Origin: Cuspidothrix issatschenkoi CHARLIE-1
GTDB lineage: Bacteria; Cyanobacteriota; Cyanobacteriia; Cyanobacteriales; Nostocaceae
Length of the DNA stretch: 64,000 nucleotides
Direction: 5' to 3'
NCBI RefSeq assembly: GCF_002934005.1
Contig: NZ_PGEM01000037.1
Coordinates: forward strand, 1 to 64,000
Below, in pieces: positions 18,043 through 27,226 of this stretch; position 1 is the first letter of the stretch; each line of letters begins with the position of its first letter. Both the position numbers and the translations under genes were made by a program. A model generated the notes under the pieces. The model made no database searches, was not told where the DNA came from, and saw nothing but the letters and a program-made list of their open reading frames with translations.

Positions 18043-19078
18043 TATATTTCACTCCCAAACCAGGTAAATTATTTGGCACAAGTCGGCCATGTTCAAGAAT
18101 TGCACCACTAAAAGGATCATCAATTAAATTCAGATGACTATCTAAATCTAAATAGTCAGCTAGTGGTGCAAGTTGTAAAGCAGCAGTATTAGCTAGAGAA
18201 CTGTCAGAATAACAGCCAAACATTACTTGTAAACCATGGGCTTTAGCTGTATGTACCATTCGTATAGCCTCGGTAATTCCCCCAGATTTCATTAACTTGA
18301 TATTTACTCCATTTACATAGTCAGCTAATCCGGTAATATCCGCACTGGTAAAGCAACTTTCATCTACAAAAATTGGTAATGGTGAATGTATTTTTAACTC
18401 GGCTAAATTAGCTTCTTCACCCCTAGCTAAAGGTTGTTCTACATACTTTATCCCCAGATCGGCTAACCACCCACACATACTGATAGCATCCGTTAAACTC
18501 CAGCCACCATTGGCATCAACAAATACATCCTTTCCCCCTGCTTCTGCCTGTACTGCTAACAACATTTCCTGATCTGCGGTGATTCCAGCCGGAGAGCCTA
18601 ATTTTACCTTGAATAACTGCACATCCATAAATTCTAACCAGTCCCGTGTCCTGGACTTCGCACCTGCTGGGGAATTAATCCCAATGGTGACAGAAGTTGG
18701 AACTATAGCATTTTTATCCAGTCCCCATAGTTGCCATAAAGGTAAATTCACCCGCTTACCTAACCAATCATGTAATGCCATATCCAAAGCCGCCCTAACC
18801 GCAGAAGGAACTTGCATTTGTTCTAATACTGCCTCAATTTCTTGATGTTGCCAAGGGCTAAATTTTTGCAACCTAGGTGTAATTTGCTGCAAAGTTTCTT
18901 GGATTTGTTCAGTAGATTGCCGATGGTTGCCCACACCAAAAGGCGACGCTTCCCCCCAACCTATAATTTCCTCGTCGGTAATTTGTAACCAGATATTTGT
19001 TGTTTGTGAGGTAGTACCGCGACTAATTGTTAAGGGAAATCTTTTATTCACAGTAAAGGTTTGAAAACTAATTTTCAT
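18026..19078 (-). CDS. Enolase-superfamily epimerase/racemase (DgcA or dipeptide epimerase)
   Basis: 350-aa member of the muconate-lactonizing-enzyme branch of the enolase superfamily. Expected catalytic elements are intact: KVK (residues 157-159), metal ligands VDANGGW (Asp188), YVEQPL (Glu214) and FVDES (Asp239), and the second base KLMKSGG (Lys261). L-Ala-D/L-Glu epimerases share these. Pairing with a DUF1611 gene points to DgcA, annotated as an N-acetyl-D-glutamate racemase, so either D-glutamate turnover or murein-peptide recycling is possible. It is the first gene of a two-gene operon. The ATG start is followed by typical MKISFQTFTVNKRFPL. Confidence 0.85.
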   Translation of the reverse strand: MKISFQTFTVNKRFPLTISRGTTSQTTNIWLQITDEEIIGWGEASPFGVGNHRQSTEQIQETLQQITPRLQKFSPWQHQEIEAVLEQMQVPSAVRAALDMALHDWLGKRVNLPLWQLWGLDKNAIVPTSVTIGINSPAGAKSRTRDWLEFMDVQLFKVKLGSPAGITADQEMLLAVQAEAGGKDVFVDANGGWSLTDAISMCGWLADLGIKYVEQPLARGEEANLAELKIHSPLPIFVDESCFTSADITGLADYVNGVNIKLMKSGGITEAIRMVHTAKAHGLQVMFGCYSDSSLANTAALQLAPLADYLDLDSHLNLIDDPFSGAILEHGRLVPNNLPGLGVKYSASVA

Positions 19079-19290
19079 ATAAAAAAGAGTAAGTCTTCAA
19101 TAAAATTATGGTAAAAACTGGGGAAAAGCACAAGCTAGAAAACCTTCATTCTTGCATCTTTCCCCACACTACTTATTAACCACTAATTTCTAAATCTTCG
19201 TAATAACTATTTATTTAATATAGCGTTATGCACTTGAATGAGATACAGAATTTACCTAAAAAACTATACACTCTCATGACTTTCAACTCT

Positions 19291-19367
19291 GTTCCCTGTT
19301 CCCTGTTCCCTGTTCCCTGTTCCCTGTTCCCTGTTCCCTGTTCCCTGTTCCCTGTTCCCTGTTCCTT
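19291..19367. repeat. Heptanucleotide tandem array (GTTCCCT)n
   Basis: Ten perfect head-to-tail copies of GTTCCCT (19291-19360) and one variant copy GTTCCTT. This is a short tandemly repeated repetitive (STRR) element of the kind known from heterocystous cyanobacteria. It lies about 100 bp downstream of the ferrochelatase-like gene. Confidence 0.95.
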
Positions 19368-19465
19368 GCTACAAACTATACAAATAATAATAGGGTAGGT
19401 AAGACCCACCCTAAAAACTATCAGATTTCTAGATATTTATTTTCCCACTAATAGAGATTTTCTAC

Positions 19466-20659
19466 CTAATGATGGTGATGATGATGAATAGCTGAATGTG
19501 AATTAACGGCCATTCCTTCCGTTTCCATCAACTCAGCAATATGGGGATTTGCCCAATTAGCTACCATTGCTAAAAATTCTGGATCATCATTAACACAGGC
19601 CATTTGTAAATAATCTACATCTGGATGTTGTTTTTCTAAATCATGAATAATGTGATGGACATCTAACAAAGTTTCATGATTTTCTGTGGCAAAACCAATG
19701 GGCATAAATAGAATAACTTTTGCACCCAATTGAATCAAATTTTGAGCAGCTACGGTGGCATTGGGTTGTGTCCATTCAATTAATGGGGTATCGTGGTTCA
19801 ACCAACCCACAGAAATTAACGGGTAATTGTTAATTAACTTATTTCTAACTAACTCATACATGGCTTGACTTTCATCAATTCCCGATGTAAAGCCCTTAGC
19901 TTTGTGGGGACAACCATGATTCATCAACACAATACCAATTTGGGAAGGTAGATAACCTGTAGATAAATCTGTATGGATTTTTTCTTCTACCAAATGTGCC
20001 ATTAAATCAATATATTCTGGCTCATTGTAGAAAGAGGGAATATATCTTTGGGCTTTTATCCAATGTTCATCACCATCAGCTAATTCCACAAGTGCATTAT
20101 TCACTTGCTCAATGGCAATACCACTGGTAAAAATGGAATCAACTACTAATAATGGATAAATCAGAAGTTTGCTAAAGCCTTGACTTTTAATCTCGGCTAA
20201 AACTTGGTTTGGTAAAAAAGGAGCGCAGAAATTAAAAGCTTTAAAAACTTGAACACCACTACCCCATTTATGTTGTAATTCGTGTTCAAGTCCTGCCCTT
20301 TGCCTTTCAAATATCGCATTATGTGGGGAAATAAAATCATGATGCGTGTGTCCCCACTCATGACGATCAAATAATGCCAAAAGCTTGGCTAAAGGGGGAT
20401 AAATCCAATTAGGAACAGGTGCAAATTTAGCAGTCAGTAAATTTAAAGCTTGTTCGTTATAATTAGCAAAATCTTCATAGCTTTCAACTTCGCCATAACC
20501 CATTAGCAATACGGCTACACGGTCTTTACTTGGTAAATGGTCGTGGCCATGGGTAGCGTGCAGTTTTTCCGGGGTTGCAACCACAATGAGTTCCTCAAGA
20601 TAACCAAAATCAGGAGAGAACCCTAGAAACTCTAGATTATCTCTCTCACTTGGTAGCAT
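19466..20659 (-). CDS. Ferrochelatase-family protein with natural His6 C-terminus
   Basis: 397-aa class-II chelatase-fold protein resembling HemH. Recognisable parts are DRVAVLLMGYGEVESYEDFA near residue 47, FNFCAPFLPNQVLAEIKSQG, LLIYPLLVVDSIFTSG, and VLMNHGCPHKAKGFTSGIDE with a candidate metal His. A further segment reads SVGWLNHDTPLIEWTQPNAT. It lacks the C-terminal CAB-like transmembrane segment of the usual cyanobacterial ferrochelatase and instead ends SHSAIHHHHHH. A second His-rich patch, HATHGHDH, lies near residue 36. It may be a paralogue handling Fe or another divalent metal. It is followed by a heptamer array and preceded by a MITE. Confidence 0.78.
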   Translation of the reverse strand: MLPSERDNLEFLGFSPDFGYLEELIVVATPEKLHATHGHDHLPSKDRVAVLLMGYGEVESYEDFANYNEQALNLLTAKFAPVPNWIYPPLAKLLALFDRHEWGHTHHDFISPHNAIFERQRAGLEHELQHKWGSGVQVFKAFNFCAPFLPNQVLAEIKSQGFSKLLIYPLLVVDSIFTSGIAIEQVNNALVELADGDEHWIKAQRYIPSFYNEPEYIDLMAHLVEEKIHTDLSTGYLPSQIGIVLMNHGCPHKAKGFTSGIDESQAMYELVRNKLINNYPLISVGWLNHDTPLIEWTQPNATVAAQNLIQLGAKVILFMPIGFATENHETLLDVHHIIHDLEKQHPDVDYLQMACVNDDPEFLAMVANWANPHIAELMETEGMAVNSHSAIHHHHHH

Positions 20660-20728
20660 AATATCCTATCCAGGGGGATAGGATAAATATAAACATAAAA
20701 ATATACATTGTCAGGTATTGAACGATCC

Positions 20729-20930
20729 TAGGACTTACCCATGGACAGGAAATACCAAATAGGGGGTATGACTTTCAGGAATTTAAACCCGATTTTGCGA
20801 TGATTTTTTAGCGAACTGCTTGCAGCAGTGCTTCACTATCGCTATTGAGCAGAAGTTAATCCCCAAAACCTGAAACGAGGGATTTTGGTTAATCCACATC
20901 ATGGTGAATTTGTACGGTGCATAAGTCCTA
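20729..20930. mobile_element. ~200-bp MITE flanked by TA, copy 1
   Basis: Begins TAGGACTTACCCAT and ends GTGCATAAGTCCTA, so the terminal inverted repeats (GGACTTA with one or two internal mismatches) are flanked by TA on both sides. The interior carries the palindromic AGCGAACTGCTTGCAGCAG segment. It also carries blocks matching, in inverse order and strand, the element at 58019-58221 (CAGAAGTTAATC, AACCNNCATGNTG). No coding capacity. TA duplication and size fit an IS630/Tc1-type MITE. Confidence 0.75.
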
Positions 20931-20949
20931 GATCCTGTTGAGTAGGAAT

Positions 20950-21846
20950 TTAATTCCTATAAGCAACAGCAAAACGTTCAACTCCTGCCAAATCAGCATG
21001 AATAGAAATATCTCTATAATTACCATTATTTTCTAATAATTCCCGTACCGTTTCCGCTTGTCCTGCCATCATTTCAATCAACCACACCCCACCAGGACGC
21101 AAATAATCAGGGGAAACTGCTATTAAATGACGAATATAGTTTAAACCATCTGCACCACCATCTAAGGCTAAATGGGGTTCATGTTTAACCACTTCTGGCT
21201 GTAAAGTTAGTACAGTATCACTGGGAATATAAGGCGGGTTTGATATCATGCCACTAAACTGACCTTTGAGGAATTCTAGGGGTTGCCACCAAGAACCTTG
21301 ATAAAATTCAATCCGTTCTCTAAAACCTAAATTTTCAGCGTTGGTTTGTGCAACTCCTAAAGCTGCTGGACTAATATCTACTGCATGAATTGTAGCATTA
21401 CTGAATACTTCTACTAGTCCTAGAGCGATCGCACCGCTACCAGTTCCCAAATCTGCCCACTGTCCTGCTTTGATTTCATCATTAGCGGCAGCTACAGCCA
21501 AATCAATTAATATTTCTGTTTCTGGTCGAGGAATTAAAACTGCATCAGAAACTGTGAGTTGAAATTTCCGCCAAGAGGTGATCCCAGCAATATATTGTAT
21601 TGGTAAGCTGTCATTTAATCGTCTTTGCCACAAGTTTTCTAATTCTGTGAAAGACAATGAAATGGAAATTTGCTCCCAGGTTTTGAAAGTTTCTAAACGT
21701 AAGGTTAATCGGTCTAAATTAGCTATTGTTTCTAATAGCCAATCTATCTCTTTGGGAGATATATCCACTGCTATGGCAGCTTGAATTGCCGCATTTCGCC
21801 ACTGCCAAAGTTCTAAACCAGAAACTATTTGATTTGGCTTTAACAT
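20950..21846 (-). CDS. prmC: Peptide chain release factor N5-glutamine methyltransferase
   Basis: Methylates the GGQ glutamine of release factors RF1/RF2. The 298-aa protein has the N-terminal helical domain, a PRPETE motif (107-112), SAM-binding ADLGTGSGAIALGL (about 131-144), VDISPAAL, and the catalytic NPPYIPSD (203-210). Its 5' leader is unusual. A heptamer repeat array begins 4 bp before the start codon, so no normal Shine-Dalgarno sequence is visible. Confidence 0.96.
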   Translation of the reverse strand: MLKPNQIVSGLELWQWRNAAIQAAIAVDISPKEIDWLLETIANLDRLTLRLETFKTWEQISISLSFTELENLWQRRLNDSLPIQYIAGITSWRKFQLTVSDAVLIPRPETEILIDLAVAAANDEIKAGQWADLGTGSGAIALGLVEVFSNATIHAVDISPAALGVAQTNAENLGFRERIEFYQGSWWQPLEFLKGQFSGMISNPPYIPSDTVLTLQPEVVKHEPHLALDGGADGLNYIRHLIAVSPDYLRPGGVWLIEMMAGQAETVRELLENNGNYRDISIHADLAGVERFAVAYRN

Positions 21847-21850
21847 AGTT

Positions 21851-21938
21851 AACAGGGAACAGGGAACAGGGAACAGGGAACAGGGAACTCTAACTGGGAA
21901 CAGGGAACAGGGAACAGGGAACTCTTAACTGGGAACAG
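21851..21938. repeat. Interrupted heptanucleotide array (AACAGGG)n
   Basis: Five copies of AACAGGG plus AAC (21851-21888), the interruption TCTAACT, a further run of GGGAACA (21896-21922), then TCTTAACTGGGAACAG. The unit is the reverse complement of the array at 19291-19367. The interruption GAACTCT(T)AACTGG is itself repeated, which indicates growth by higher-order duplication. Confidence 0.9.
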
Positions 21939-21971
21939 AAAAATTTCCTTCTGCCTCCTGCTATACTTACA

Positions 21972-22736
21972 TTATTTTTTCTTCGGTTGGTTCTGAACGA
22001 TAGAACGAATAAATTCGATTGATTCCCGTGATGGATACAACAAAATTTTGTTAACAGTCGGATCATTACTACTGTTGAGAGTATCAATTACTCCATACAA
22101 ATCTACAACTTGGATTTCTGTATTTGCTGCTTCTTGGGGTTTAGCTTTTTTGAACTCTTCTAAAAGAGCTAATGCCTGTTCTTTTTCAAAGTAGAAAGGA
22201 ATTAAACGTTGATTACCTTGGGGAATGGTTAAATAGCTATTTCCTTGTTTGAATTTTGGCACAAATAAGGGAATACCATTAAATTGCTGACCTTTACCGT
22301 CTTTATTAACCATATTTCTGGCTACATCAACTTGTTGTTTTGTCGGCACTAAGGTAAAAACTACATTGGAGTCTTTTTTCTTATTATTTTCTAAGACTAA
22401 TTTATAGTAATCTGCTAAAGAAACAGGTCTAACCTGAATAGTGCTGGCTAACTGGGGATTTTCTTTTTTCAGTCTACCGTCTAGAAAAGTTTGAGCATCT
22501 TTTTTACTCAGAAAAAAGCCTATTTGCGAAATAGTTTTAGAGTCATTTTTTCTGGAGATGACGACAAATTCTCCTTGAGGATTGGTCAGTGTAAAAATGG
22601 GTACTTCCTGTAAGGTTTTGACTACTTGCTCCTGTGGTAGTGCCAAAGCTTGCATATTATTCATGCCTGATAGTCCTGCAAACATGACGCTACTTGCTAG
22701 ACTCAGTGTTATACCCCAACGTACTAATAATTTCAT
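21972..22736 (-). CDS. Tic22-family protein
   Basis: Homologue of the Tic22 chloroplast import component. Cyanobacterial Tic22 is a periplasmic/thylakoid-lumen protein linked to outer-membrane biogenesis. The start at 22736 was chosen because it has AGGAGT 4 nt upstream and begins a proper signal peptide (MKLLVRWGITLSLASSVMFA, cleavage near ALALP). The longer open frame to 22838 lacks both. The mature part has the family pattern of two related alpha/beta halves: VPIFTLTNPQGEFVVIS with GFFLSKKDAQTFLD, then GIPLFVPKF with PFYFEKEQALALLEEF. The tail is basic (QPKKK). Confidence 0.85.
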   Translation of the reverse strand: MKLLVRWGITLSLASSVMFAGLSGMNNMQALALPQEQVVKTLQEVPIFTLTNPQGEFVVISRKNDSKTISQIGFFLSKKDAQTFLDGRLKKENPQLASTIQVRPVSLADYYKLVLENNKKKDSNVVFTLVPTKQQVDVARNMVNKDGKGQQFNGIPLFVPKFKQGNSYLTIPQGNQRLIPFYFEKEQALALLEEFKKAKPQEAANTEIQVVDLYGVIDTLNSSNDPTVNKILLYPSRESIEFIRSIVQNQPKKK

Positions 22737-22877
22737 GATTACTCCTTGTGTTAATTCTGTAGCCCCAGCCAAAAGTTTTACAGTCATATTATATTTCTTC
22801 GCCACGGATAAGTGATATCCTGATGTTTTGAATATCACAAATGACGGGGAAGAGGTGATGAGTTAACAATTACCCAT

Positions 22878-25800
22878 TTAAACTTGACTCTGTAGTAGGT
22901 AAGTATAGGGTTCGTCTAGAGATTGAACGGTACTAGATTTGATGGTATCTAAATAACGTAATAAAAACTGGACTTGTTGATAATTGGGACGATAGGAAAG
23001 ATTACCTTGTTTCTCAACTAGGGGAGAATTTCCTGGTTTCAAGGAAGCTATGGTTATGTAATCAGGGTTTTCTTGAGAGTGATGGGTTAACCACAGACTG
23101 TCTGAAGGTGCAGGAATTAAACCGGATGGTAGTTCACCTTCTAAGAAAGCTAATAATCGCTGTTGACAGTTGCGGGTATTTATACCACGACTTTCAAATA
23201 ACTGCAAGACTTCACCAAAGGATAGAGTCCGGTTGGGTAATATTTTCAGCAATTCCGAGAACAAGAAATAGTCTGTGTATTGTTGTCTAGATATGTCTAG
23301 AATTTGGGGATGTAATGGTAACATCGCTAAACCTAATGCAACGCGGCTACAGTTAGGAGCGCCATTTTCACCGAGATATGAATCTTGAATAATTTTGGCA
23401 TTGGGTAGTTTTTGCCGTAACCAACGGTTGATAGTACCAACGGAAGCTACTCCACCGCTAAGGATGGCTTGGTTAATGGCTTCGGTGGGAATACCACGAG
23501 CTACTAATAATTTATTCAGTTCTCGGTTGAGACGACGGACAAAGGGGACAAATACTTGGCTTTCTAAGTCTCGACGCTGTAATACCCAGCGCTGATCTGC
23601 TAATTCTAGGGTAAAGCTTTCTTGATGCTGGAGGATTAATTTCAAAGCTAAGGCTGCATCTAATAAGGCTTGTCCGAGCAGGGAACTTTCTAGACGTTGT
23701 TGGAAGATTATTCGCGCTTGTGTATCTGGTTCTCCTACTTTTGGTAATGTGAGTGTTTCTAAACCTAAACTAGAAAATTGCATTTGGTCTAAACCAGGAA
23801 TAGAGGGTTGCCAATTCCAAGGATTAGTGTTAGCAGATTGATTATTAGATTCTCCTGGTTGAAGGGTTTGGCGCGATTTTGGTGGTAGTAGTAATTGACA
23901 AATAATATCCTGTTCCATGCCTTTGCCGGCATAGGCAAAATTGTGGAGCATGAAATGGTTATGTGTTAATTCGTCTAAATTTGCTGGTATGTCTACTAAG
24001 GACATTTCTGTGGCGATCGCCCCAATATTGATGGCGAGGGTATTACCTAATAGAGGATAATCGCTAGTTTTAAGAATTTGTAAGTTCTCATTATTGGTGA
24101 TGTTGACTGGTTGACCATTAAAAGTGTCTAATTCTGGAAGTAGGGAGGCGATCGCTTCTTCAACAAAAAAGATTTGTTGAGCATGGGAAACCAGTTTACT
24201 GGTAATAATAGCTTCCCGAATATTAAAGCGATATTGTTCTGTCCAATTAGAAGGACAACTACAAATCACACCAGAGATATTTTTAATGACTGTGGAGAAA
24301 TTGGCGTGATTCATTCCCAAAGCATTGGCAATTAATGCGGGTGTGGTGCTTGTTTGACTCGATCTCAATGTTAAGAGTAATTTTGAGAGCGATCGCACAA
24401 CCCAAATTAATGGACCGGCACAAAATTCATTTAACTGTAACATTGGTTCCCATTTTTGCCGTTCTTGTTGGTAGGGAACTGCTATTTGTAAAAAAGGCTT
24501 TAACTGGGCTGAACATATATGGGGAACAGCCGCTTCTCCCGAATTTTTCCCCTGATTTGATGCTGAATTATTTGGCAAATAAACTTCCGCAGGTAAATGA
24601 AATGATTGCTGAAAAGTAGAACTTCCATCTTGCTGTTCTGCTGACCAATAAATTGGATAAATTACCAATTTTGACCGATTTAATAAAGCTGCAGAAATAC
24701 CAGTTGTGCCAATATCAATCCCTAAATACCAAGTGGGATCTACATGATGTCTGTCCACCAAATCATTATTACCATCATGAGGAATGGAAACTTGAGAAGC
24801 GGTAATTGGTGACTGCTGATTGGTAACTGGAGACTGAGAAAAGGTTTCTTTTTTCGCTTCTATATATGTTGGAGTTGTGGAACTCGAATCTGTTTCTGGA
24901 CTGGTAACTATAGTTATATTATCTGTCTGAGTTTCAGTTTTTAATTCTGGTGTGGGTAAGGGGAGAGAATTTAATGGTTGATCAAAATTAGCTAAATCTT
25001 GATCTAATTGTTGTAACTGTTGTGTATCCAAAACAATTCCAGGAATTGCCGGGCTATCATTATCTACTAACGAGCGTAGATTTTCCTCCGCCTGGGCTGG
25101 GATATAATTATCTAACTGATTCTGTAATGATTCTAATGGTACTTGTTCATCAACAGTATCAATTAATAAATCAGTTAAAACCGTAATTATATCACCACTA
25201 TTCTCATCAGTTTGAATAGGTTCTAATTGATTTGGTGCTTGAGTTTCTAAGCTATTATTTATTGTTACTGGTAAATCATTTAATTGTGTATCAGTTATTA
25301 TTTCATTTATATTAGTAACTGTTTTCTCATTAATTTCTGTTATCAACAAATCATTATTTAAAATTTCTGAATTACTAGATAAACTAATATCTTTACTTAT
25401 GATGGTTTCATCCAATAATGATAAATTTATTGGTACAGAAATTTCTGTATTTGCATTAAAGAAACTGGCATAAAGTTCATCTACTTCATCCGTACTTTGT
25501 GCAGGTTGATATTCTTCTGACTGTGGCGGTTGTGCTAATAATTCTGTATATAATGTAATTGGTTCTATATCTAAAGGTTGACTTTCTAGAGATTGACTCT
25601 CCGGAAGTACATTTTCTGTATTGGTTGCTTCTATGATAGAACCAGGGGCGACTAAAGGTTTATTTCCAGTGGCTAAATTATTTGATTCTTCTAGTAGTGA
25701 TGATGGAATAGCACGAACATTTACACTAGAAAGCACAGGTTCATTCACCAAGACTTGCTGTTGTAAATACTGGGTCAAATTATTGAGAAAATTCGCCATT

Positions 25801-26591
25801 AATTGCTCACCTTGCATCCCTTGATTGTGCATTTTTGCTAATGCTTGGGATAAGGATTCATAATAAGTATTAATATTCCGTTCTAAGGCTTCAAAAACAA
25901 TATTGACAGTTCCATCTAGCGCGAGTAACCTTTGATCTAAGTTCCGGGCAAAATTAGTCAACTGCTCGATTTTATCTGCTGATTCCAAAATAGGTGCAAT
26001 AGCAGAAGTAACAGCTTCTAAATTTTTTTGATCAGGATTAGTTGTGATACTAGTATATGATTTGAAATGGGGTACTAAACGACCCATGAGAACTTCTAAA
26101 AATTCAGCAATTATCTGATCTTGATTTGCCAATTGCTGACTTAAAGAATAGTTTTGTAGTCGCTTTTGCTCTAATTGCCTAATTTCCTGAATCAGACTGG
26201 CTCGTTCTGCTAAAAGTTTGGATAATTCTGCTTGCAATGGCTGAAGTACAAAATTGAGTTGTTCTTGTATTTGTAATGTCTGAATACTAGTTGCTTCTTG
26301 TTCCAATAAAAAAGATTGTGATGCAGAATCAACATTACTATTCTCTTTAAATTGCGTAATCAGGGCTGATAATCCTGTTTTAACAGATTGGTTAGGGATT
26401 TCCTGTAAAACTTGATTCTGGGATATTTGCTCTTCATCTAGCTTGCTTAATAACTCACGAACACGCTGCAATATTTCTTTTTCTTGTTGTCCTTGATTAG
26501 AGAGGAATTTAGAAAGACCCTTACTACTTTGAGATAGTAATTGATCAATTTCTACAATTAGTTGCTTAATTTCATTAGTATGGGGAGTCAC
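22878..26591 (-). CDS. Large protein with C-terminal Hsp70/actin-like ATPase domain
   Basis: 1237 aa of uncertain function. Residues 1-290 are helical and coiled-coil rich (LLSKLDEEQISQNQVLQEIP, LLAERASLIQEIRQLEQKR). Residues ~300-640 are acidic, low-complexity linker. From about 650 there is an ASKHA-fold domain: phosphate-1 motif WYLGIDIGTTGISAALLN, connect-1-like FFVEEAIASLLPEL, a phosphate-2-like NTLAINIGAIATEMSLV where the usual Asp is Asn, and an adenosine motif AILSGGVASVGTINRWLR. The C-terminus is helical. DnaK homology is limited to this nucleotide-binding region, and no substrate-binding domain is seen. A scaffold or chaperone-like role is inference. Confidence 0.8.
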   Translation of the reverse strand: MTPHTNEIKQLIVEIDQLLSQSSKGLSKFLSNQGQQEKEILQRVRELLSKLDEEQISQNQVLQEIPNQSVKTGLSALITQFKENSNVDSASQSFLLEQEATSIQTLQIQEQLNFVLQPLQAELSKLLAERASLIQEIRQLEQKRLQNYSLSQQLANQDQIIAEFLEVLMGRLVPHFKSYTSITTNPDQKNLEAVTSAIAPILESADKIEQLTNFARNLDQRLLALDGTVNIVFEALERNINTYYESLSQALAKMHNQGMQGEQLMANFLNNLTQYLQQQVLVNEPVLSSVNVRAIPSSLLEESNNLATGNKPLVAPGSIIEATNTENVLPESQSLESQPLDIEPITLYTELLAQPPQSEEYQPAQSTDEVDELYASFFNANTEISVPINLSLLDETIISKDISLSSNSEILNNDLLITEINEKTVTNINEIITDTQLNDLPVTINNSLETQAPNQLEPIQTDENSGDIITVLTDLLIDTVDEQVPLESLQNQLDNYIPAQAEENLRSLVDNDSPAIPGIVLDTQQLQQLDQDLANFDQPLNSLPLPTPELKTETQTDNITIVTSPETDSSSTTPTYIEAKKETFSQSPVTNQQSPITASQVSIPHDGNNDLVDRHHVDPTWYLGIDIGTTGISAALLNRSKLVIYPIYWSAEQQDGSSTFQQSFHLPAEVYLPNNSASNQGKNSGEAAVPHICSAQLKPFLQIAVPYQQERQKWEPMLQLNEFCAGPLIWVVRSLSKLLLTLRSSQTSTTPALIANALGMNHANFSTVIKNISGVICSCPSNWTEQYRFNIREAIITSKLVSHAQQIFFVEEAIASLLPELDTFNGQPVNITNNENLQILKTSDYPLLGNTLAINIGAIATEMSLVDIPANLDELTHNHFMLHNFAYAGKGMEQDIICQLLLPPKSRQTLQPGESNNQSANTNPWNWQPSIPGLDQMQFSSLGLETLTLPKVGEPDTQARIIFQQRLESSLLGQALLDAALALKLILQHQESFTLELADQRWVLQRRDLESQVFVPFVRRLNRELNKLLVARGIPTEAINQAILSGGVASVGTINRWLRQKLPNAKIIQDSYLGENGAPNCSRVALGLAMLPLHPQILDISRQQYTDYFLFSELLKILPNRTLSFGEVLQLFESRGINTRNCQQRLLAFLEGELPSGLIPAPSDSLWLTHHSQENPDYITIASLKPGNSPLVEKQGNLSYRPNYQQVQFLLRYLDTIKSSTVQSLDEPYTYLLQSQV

Positions 26592-27226
26592 GTTAAATTA
26601 CCTTAATGAGAAATGTACATTGATTTTGAAGGGCTTGACAATTACGGAAGTTTTGATTATTAAAATTTTTACTTCACACGTATCAAAATAAATGATGTAA
26701 TTGGATGTTATGGTAATCTGAATTTAATTAATGAATTTACTCATGAAGACAGGTAATAGGCAAGGGTATTCATAAAAATGACAGTGGATAAGGTTTTTTC
26801 GCCCGTAGCGTAGACCCAGAAGTGTTGAATCCTGCAATAAAACCTTACGGTGTTTGGGTTTTACCCTGGTAAAATCCCTTGTCTATTGAGAATAGAGTCA
26901 TTAACTGCTCAAATTTGGTATTATCAATGCCAATGCACAACTTGGACAACATCATCAAAATCTTAACATTTAACACTTCTGTAAGATTATTCCTAATAAT
27001 TCTTATTTTCTATCCTTGATCAGAAAATAAGCTCAGTGTAAACCTGGCATTTGGCAATAAGTCCTTAAATTTAGAATTATCTTGCCTTGATCCAGTGGAT
27101 TTTCTGGTAATGTTGTTAAGTTTTATTGCGCTAAATCTCTGTTAAAGGCGGTTGTAATTTGATAACGTCAGTTTAAAATAACAATCTTGTGATGATGATA
27201 GCAGCTTTAATAATAAAGATGTGGTG
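26592..27226. other. 635-bp intergenic region upstream of the Crp-family gene
   Basis: No credible gene. It contains hairpin GGGTTTTACC-CT-GGTAAAATCCC (26856-26878, one bulge) and the pair AAGGTTTT/AAAACCTT at about 26787 and 26840 enclosing CGCCCGTAGCGTAGACC, a dispersed-repeat-like string. The rest is AT-rich and probably holds divergent promoters for the 1237-aa protein and the regulator. I could not fix a -10/-35 pair. Confidence 0.4.

Noticed and set aside
19215-19409. 64-codon ORF with repeated EQGTGNR peptide
   Set aside because: The peptide is only the translation of the heptamer tandem array and has no independent support.
19291-21938. Heptamer arrays considered as CRISPR arrays
   Set aside because: Units are 7 bp, head to tail, with no unique spacers and no cas genes nearby.
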